From assembly GCA_030748495.1 (NCBI GenBank), contig JASMLX010000038.1:1-49733 (forward strand): a stretch of DNA of 49,733 bases, given 5' to 3'. Both the position numbers and the translations under genes were made by a program. Positions 45,218 to 49,733 of this stretch are shown in pieces. The notes beneath the pieces were generated by a model. The model was not told the DNA's origin. It was given only the letters and a program-made list of their open reading frames with translations, and ran no database searches. Positions within the stretch are counted from its first letter, which is position 1. Each line of letters opens with the position of its first letter. The stretch comes from Candidatus Poribacteria bacterium (GTDB lineage: Bacteria; Poribacteria; WGA-4E; UBA9662).

Positions 45218-45895
45218 ATGTATAGGCTAAAGCTAGTTGTTCTCTCCCTTTTGTTCGTAATCCCGTTTCTCGCGACCTCCCAAAGGGATCGTTCTGCTAA
45301 CAATCAGTTGCAGATTCCTGCCGCAGATCAGGCTTTCTATAAAGTAATTGTCGATTATAGCCTATTCCGCCCCCTTGGTTGGCGCCCACCTGATACTAGT
45401 CCCAAGTACGAGTTAATCGCTACTAAGATTCCCGCTGCAGGAGAAGCTAAAGCTCTGATTAAAGAGTCTCGTTCCAATAAAACCTATTATGTCGGTATTG
45501 GTGACCAGCTACAGGAAGCGAAAGTAGATAAGATTGTCGCGAATCAAGTTGGCTTGGTTCTGGAAGGGAAACCGGTTTCCCTCTCTATTAGTAGTATCCA
45601 ATTCCTGAATACAGGTGGTGGGAAAAGAGGCAAGCGTAGCAGAGGTGGAAAGTCAAAAGAGGGAAAAGATGAAAACGCCAAGAAAAAATCTGAAAGACGT
45701 AGTAGCGATGAGCGCAGAGGTCGAGGCGGGGGACGTGGTAGTGGCGGGCGTGGTAATTTCGATCCACAACGCGCGCAAGAAATGCGTGCCAGATGGCAAA
45801 ATGCATCCCCAGAAGAACGTCAGAAGATGATTGAAGGCTTCCGTCAGCGCTTCGGTGGTGGTGGCAGTAGAAGGGGTGGTGGCAGAGGCCGTTAA
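45218..45895 (+). CDS. Exported GspC-like protein with RG-rich tail
   Basis: 225 residues. The signal peptide MYRLKLVVLSLLFVIPFLAT is followed by YSLFRPLGWRPP, then YELIATKIP, YYVGIGDQLQEAKVDKIV and VGLVLEGKPVSLSI. That order resembles the small periplasmic HR-type domain of type II secretion GspC or PilP (strand, 'Y-x-V-G-D-x-L', 'V-x-x-I', 'V-x-L-x-x-x-G'). After residue 130 the protein becomes a low-complexity Lys/Arg/Gly tail with RGRGGGRGSGGRG. It also contains ARWQNASPEERQKMIEGF, a motif seen in other low-complexity secreted proteins. The mature tail is highly basic and could bind nucleic acid or acidic polymer. Confidence 0.55.
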   Translation: MYRLKLVVLSLLFVIPFLATSQRDRSANNQLQIPAADQAFYKVIVDYSLFRPLGWRPPDTSPKYELIATKIPAAGEAKALIKESRSNKTYYVGIGDQLQEAKVDKIVANQVGLVLEGKPVSLSISSIQFLNTGGGKRGKRSRGGKSKEGKDENAKKKSERRSSDERRGRGGGRGSGGRGNFDPQRAQEMRARWQNASPEERQKMIEGFRQRFGGGGSRRGGGRGR

Positions 45896-46336
45896 CCCTC
45901 CACTATCTCAGCAAAGGTTGGTCCATCCGAGGGTGCGCCCCCGACTCCTTCCTATCGAATCTTTTATCTAAACTGACACGCAATCTTCAAACGCGAATTT
46001 ATACCCCTCCTATTCCACCGTTAAATCTAGTGTTATTTCCCCAACTCTTTGGGGCCGTGTGACGAATTGGTTTCCCCGTGATATCTTTGGGGTAATTGGC
46101 CGGTGTAGTGGACAGTGGTAAACGACCGGCTTTCAGATGGACGATGCATTGACCCTCAGGGTGTTTACCTTACACACCTCACTGGATAATATCTCTGACT
46201 GTTTTCGCTTGAGCGGTGATACTCATCATCCACGGTGCTACGAACCTGTCGATGAGTGCTGGATCAGCGAAAACCCAATCGGTTACTTCGCTTGGCAGAA
46301 AAGGAAACCAGTTTCTACGGATCAATCACACCAGCA
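45896..46336. other. Leader region of the TPR gene with mutually exclusive hairpins
   Basis: No gene is called. CCCCAA-CTCT-TTGGGG (46039-46054) is followed by CCCC (46074-46077) and GGGG (46089-46092). The middle GGGG (46051-46054) can pair with either CCCC, so alternative structures are possible. No known riboswitch motif recognised. Confidence 0.35.
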
Positions 46337-47887
46337 ATGGGACGCTTAGCTCGACAAATCTTGCTGTTGTATTTGGTCATTAGTTCTGCCGATGTTGACA
46401 GTCTTACCGCCCAACCAGAAACTTACAATCTTTCGATTGCCACCGATCATATTCAAAACGGATCTTATCGATTAGCCGTAGATCTGCTGCGTCCAATCAT
46501 CAACCATGACCCCTCTTCGATTATGGCACGTTATCACCTCGGTAATGCCTATCGTCTGCAACGCCTCTATTACCAAGCAGCTAAAACCTTAGAACCTATT
46601 CTCGGCTTAAAGCCAACCGATCGTGTTGCAGGCGAAACCCATATTTTCTTAGCTGAAATCTATATTCAACTAGGGCAACTGAATCTGGCACTTAACCAGG
46701 CCACTGCTGCTGTGGCCAAAGTCCCTGAGATCGCCGAAGCCCATTTTCACCTGGGGAAAATCTACTTAAAGCAAAAAAAGTTAGATCTAGCTAATTCCGC
46801 CTTCAAGCAGGCCACTATTAGAAATCCAGATTTCGCTGACGCTTGCCAGGAGTTAGGGAATATTGCCTTACTACAGGCTCGGCCGATACTGGCTGTGGGT
46901 TTTTTCCAACAGGTCGCCGATCTAGCTCCTTTTAACTACCGACCCCATTTGGGGTTGATGAAAGCCTACCGACTGTCGAATAACCAGACACTGGCCGAAA
47001 AACACCAGATTCGTTTTCGTGATCTGAAAAAATACTTTGACCAAGTTTATGATCTCGAATTGGAGTTAAAAGACCGTCCGACTGATCCCCAGATTCTATT
47101 TAGGATTGCTGAACTACATTATAAGTACCAAAACCTATCTGCGGCAATCGAGCAATACCAAAAGATTTTGATTCCAAACCCACAATCAGAGCCAGCTTGG
47201 GATCAGTTGGGTCGGATTTATATGCAAACAGGTGATTTTGAATCAGCCATCAAGGCATTTGAGTCACTGATTGGCTTAAACCCAGAACCTTTAGAAGCTT
47301 ATCTCCGACTCAGTTGGATCTACACACAACAGCAGCGATTCGATCTTGCCAAGCAGCTTTTACAAAAGGCGATCCAACTTTCACCAGATCTAACACTGGC
47401 CTATCACGGGTTAGCAGAAGTCCATCTGGCTGTAGGTGACGCTGCTCAAGCCTTAGCCACCTACGAGCGAATTGTTGAGCTAGGGGATCGTGGGCCAGAT
47501 ATCTTAATTATGTTAGGCCAACTACGGTCTGAAAATGGCCGAACCAATCAAGCATTAAGCGCATTTCAAGAGGCGATCAAGCTCCGTCAGACCGATCCTC
47601 GGCCTTATCGCCATATCGCTCAGATCTATGTACAGGCTAATCTATATCTTGATACTGCACTGAAATATGCAAAACAGGCAGTTAAGCTGAATCCAGGCGC
47701 GGCGGAGATGTCAACTTTAGCCTTAGTTCACTTTGGTCAAAACCAACTTCAAATGGCTGAATCCTCAATTCAGCAAGCACTTGTCCAAGAACCGAATAAC
47801 CCGGACTACCTACAGCAACTCCATGAAATCCAACAAGCAAAGGCCTCCGGCAAAGGTGGTCTGCATCAAGACAACCCGACAGAATAA
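46337..47887 (+). CDS. Exported TPR-repeat protein
   Basis: About 516 residues from ATG at 46337, which gives a signal peptide GRLARQILLLYLVISSADV. An upstream in-frame start at 46256 would bury this segment. At least ten tetratricopeptide repeats follow, seen as 'A-x-x-x-L-G-x-x-Y/A' modules such as IMARYHLGNAYRLQRLYYQA, AHFHLGKIYLKQKKLDLA, AWDQLGRIYMQTGDFESA and AYLRLSWIYTQQQRFDLA. TPR arrays are protein-binding scaffolds. It overlaps the FG-GAP gene, which suggests a coupled pair acting together outside the cytosol. Specific partner unknown. Confidence 0.82.
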   Translation: MGRLARQILLLYLVISSADVDSLTAQPETYNLSIATDHIQNGSYRLAVDLLRPIINHDPSSIMARYHLGNAYRLQRLYYQAAKTLEPILGLKPTDRVAGETHIFLAEIYIQLGQLNLALNQATAAVAKVPEIAEAHFHLGKIYLKQKKLDLANSAFKQATIRNPDFADACQELGNIALLQARPILAVGFFQQVADLAPFNYRPHLGLMKAYRLSNNQTLAEKHQIRFRDLKKYFDQVYDLELELKDRPTDPQILFRIAELHYKYQNLSAAIEQYQKILIPNPQSEPAWDQLGRIYMQTGDFESAIKAFESLIGLNPEPLEAYLRLSWIYTQQQRFDLAKQLLQKAIQLSPDLTLAYHGLAEVHLAVGDAAQALATYERIVELGDRGPDILIMLGQLRSENGRTNQALSAFQEAIKLRQTDPRPYRHIAQIYVQANLYLDTALKYAKQAVKLNPGAAEMSTLALVHFGQNQLQMAESSIQQALVQEPNNPDYLQQLHEIQQAKASGKGGLHQDNPTE

Positions 47888-49565
47888 ATCGGAGCTTCGA
47901 CCACTCCCCCTTTGGAAATGGCTGCCTTTTACTATCCCGATCCTAGTTGTTGTCTCAATTTTTCTCCCGCCCAATATATGCGCCAAGGTCATTTTTAAAT
48001 CCGTAACAATACCTGCTCAGATCGACTTTGTTCATTCGGATGGGCAAAGTGGTCAAAGACTCTTTAATGAGTTTGTCGGGTCCGGTGCAGCATTTTTTGA
48101 CTACGACAACGACGGCGATTTAGACCTCTATCTAATCAATGGGGCACCGCAACCACCATTTGGTTCAGAAATTACTCCCAAGCCCAACCGTATGTACCAG
48201 AATCTGGGCAACAGCACATTTACCGATGTTACTCAGATAACAAACCTTGGACACACCGGTTATGGTGTCGGTTGTGCGGTTGGCGACTATGACAACGACG
48301 GAGACACCGATCTCTACTTGACCAATTTCGGTCCAGATGTATTGTACCAAAATCAAGGCGATGGGACATTTCTGAATGTCACCGTAAGTGCGAATACAAA
48401 CAACGCCAGTTGGGGTACCAGTTGTGCCTTTGCAGACTTTGAAAATGACGGATTCTTAGATCTTTATATTGCTAACTATGCAGACTACGAGGTGGCGCGC
48501 GACCGTCAATGCCGGAATCGGGATATTCACGTTTATTGTGGCCCTCATGCATATCCAGCCGCGATAGACCGTTTCTTCCATAATAATGGAAATGGCACGT
48601 TCTCCGACTTAACAGACTCATACGGCTTTTTACAACCACCTCCCTGCCATGGACTTGGACTGACTTTAGCCGACTATGACAACGATGGTGACTCCGACAT
48701 CTACGTGGCTAATGATCAGGACCCTAACTTTTTATTTCAAAATCGAGGGGACGGGTCTTTCGAGGAGATCGCATTGTTGGCTGGTGTCTCCTACAATGAC
48801 ATGGGTAAAGAGGAAGCAGGAATGGGAACCGCTTTTGGTGATTATGATAACGATGGTCAGGTAGATTTAACTGTTAGTAATTTTCAAACCGAAACCAATA
48901 CGGTCTACCACAACCGAGGGAACAACTTTTTCATGGATCTAACTATTACCACTGGTATTGCTGAAAAGACTTATAACTATCTGGGTTGGGGGATTAAGTT
49001 CTTCGACTACGATAATGACGGTTGGAAAGATATTTTCGTTGTCAATGGTCACGTGATGGACAATATCACCGAGTTAGAACCAAACGTCTTCTATTCGCAA
49101 CAGAATCTACTTTTTCGGAATCTGGGTGATGGTAAGTTTGACCGGGTTCAAGGTCAGGACGGATTAGCCTTAAAAAAAGTGAGTCGATCCGCAGCCTTTG
49201 GCGATTATGACAACGATGGGGATGTGGACATTGTGGTAACTAACTGGAACCAATCCCCAGACCTGCTGCAAAACGAAATCGGGAACCAAAACAACTGGGT
49301 TAGATTCAGAACTGTTGGTCGAGACAGTAACCGCTCTGGAATCGGGGCTAAAATCAAAGTCGTCACCCCGGATCTAACTCAATACCAAGAAGTTAGATCC
49401 GGAGGCAGTTATTTAGCAGCCAATGATCTACGAGTTCACTTCGGGCTGGGGCAAGCTGAAATAATCCAACAGGTGGAAATTCGTTGGCCTAGTGGTCGGG
49501 TAGATCACCGACAACAACTGCTGATTAACCAAGAATATCTGCTAGTAGAAGGTGACAGTCAGTAA
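47823..49565 (+). CDS. CRTAC1-like FG-GAP/VCBS and ASPIC/UnbV protein
   Basis: About 580 residues if ATG at 47823 is used; a start 90 bases upstream and a GTG at 47856 are alternatives, and no clear Shine-Dalgarno sequence decides. A hydrophobic segment PFTIPILVVVSIFLPP near the N-terminus acts as signal or anchor. At least six FG-GAP/VCBS repeats contain Ca-binding DYDNDGD or DFENDGF loops (FFDYDNDGDLDLYLI, GDYDNDGDTDLYLT, ADYDNDGDSDIYVAND, GDYDNDGDVDIVVT). The end has the ASPIC/UnbV domain (SGIGAKIKVVTP to VEIRWPSGRVD). It is a surface or secreted binding protein, coupled to the TPR gene. Confidence 0.85.
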   Translation: MKSNKQRPPAKVVCIKTTRQNKSELRPLPLWKWLPFTIPILVVVSIFLPPNICAKVIFKSVTIPAQIDFVHSDGQSGQRLFNEFVGSGAAFFDYDNDGDLDLYLINGAPQPPFGSEITPKPNRMYQNLGNSTFTDVTQITNLGHTGYGVGCAVGDYDNDGDTDLYLTNFGPDVLYQNQGDGTFLNVTVSANTNNASWGTSCAFADFENDGFLDLYIANYADYEVARDRQCRNRDIHVYCGPHAYPAAIDRFFHNNGNGTFSDLTDSYGFLQPPPCHGLGLTLADYDNDGDSDIYVANDQDPNFLFQNRGDGSFEEIALLAGVSYNDMGKEEAGMGTAFGDYDNDGQVDLTVSNFQTETNTVYHNRGNNFFMDLTITTGIAEKTYNYLGWGIKFFDYDNDGWKDIFVVNGHVMDNITELEPNVFYSQQNLLFRNLGDGKFDRVQGQDGLALKKVSRSAAFGDYDNDGDVDIVVTNWNQSPDLLQNEIGNQNNWVRFRTVGRDSNRSGIGAKIKVVTPDLTQYQEVRSGGSYLAANDLRVHFGLGQAEIIQQVEIRWPSGRVDHRQQLLINQEYLLVEGDSQ

Positions 49566-49678
49566 GCTGCCCATTTTGAATAGGTAGAGCAATTCCATAA
49601 CTAGAGTTTAGAGTCTCACCAAACAAATAGGAGAAACAATGTATAAAAATAGTTGACATTGCGGCCCAAAAATCGTTG

Positions 49679-49725
49679 CCGCTCCTGGAACCGCTTTGGC
49701 TTTTTAACAGCTGTTCCAGGAGCGG
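49679..49725. repeat. Long perfect inverted repeat near window end
   Basis: CCGCTCCTGGAAC (49679-49691) and GTTCCAGGAGCGG (49713-49725), 13 perfect pairs, loop of 21. It lies about 110 bases past the FG-GAP gene and may be a terminator without a following U-tract, or one copy of a dispersed palindromic repeat. Confidence 0.5.
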
Positions 49726-49733
49726 CCAGAAGA

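Noticed and set aside
46137..46349. Short open frame upstream of the TPR gene
   Set aside because: It overlaps the TPR start in another frame and lacks a ribosome site.
1..49733. CRISPR array, rRNA genes, tRNA genes or an origin
   Set aside because: Looked for regularly spaced repeats, tRNA cloverleaf signatures and DnaA-box clusters by eye; none were convincing.

Overview
The window is a bacterial chromosomal segment of moderate GC content. It uses the standard genetic code, Shine-Dalgarno starts and sigma-70-like promoters. The gene mix is five Gfo/Idh/MocA oxidoreductases, two ThuA-like proteins, a phytanoyl-CoA dioxygenase-like enzyme, a planctomycete-style beta-propeller glycosidase-like protein, a TPR plus FG-GAP/ASPIC-UnbV pair, and a giant propeller exoprotein with a FlgD/T9SS-like C-terminus. 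From memory this is typical of Candidatus Poribacteria or related candidate phyla. The placement is inference, because there is no rRNA gene here to confirm it.

Layout. 0.3-5 kb: a membrane spermidine-synthase-like gene and a secreted propeller gene, each apparently broken by one frameshift. 5-17 kb: a HAD hydrolase/2-hydroxyacid dehydrogenase pair, glutamate dehydrogenase with a perfect consensus promoter, three Gfo/Idh/MocA genes, a ThuA-like gene, an orphan AMMECR1 gene, a DUF1326/beta-barrel pair, and a protein ending in a secretin N1-like domain. 17.6-25 kb: an 1883-residue exoprotein, moaC, a small orphan and an inositol-monophosphatase/CysQ-like gene. 25-28 kb: a TlpA-like lipoprotein gene with an in-frame TGA at the first active-site cysteine, then thuA-like and Gfo/Idh/MocA genes. 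28-34 kb: a GT-C membrane glycosyltransferase, a broken gene, a methyltransferase, an IS1-family transposase relic, a nested palindrome, the PhyH gene and a lipoprotein. 34.6-44.5 kb: a tight minus-strand run of Gfo/Idh/MocA, Wzz-like, polysaccharide deacetylase, glycerophosphodiesterase, ECF sigma, anti-sigma, dnaE and cyclase. 44.7-49.6 kb: a small orphan, a GspC-like protein with an RG-rich tail, a TPR protein and a CRTAC1-like FG-GAP protein.

The strongest discovery is at 25067-25666. The two halves of a TlpA/thioredoxin-like protein lie in one frame, separated only by a TGA where the CxxC motif should begin (UGAC). Sixteen bases after the TGA is a hairpin whose apical loop, AGGUU, fits the bacterial SECIS rule. 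This points to a selenocysteine-containing periplasmic lipoprotein oxidoreductase.

Much of the rest can be read as oxidation and breakdown of sugars and sugar derivatives (Gfo/Idh/MocA, ThuA, HAD plus hydroxyacid dehydrogenase), envelope polysaccharide handling (Wzz, deacetylase, GT-C) and large secreted propeller proteins. Four apparent frameshifts, an IS relic and several palindromic elements show either local decay or residual indel errors in the sequence.
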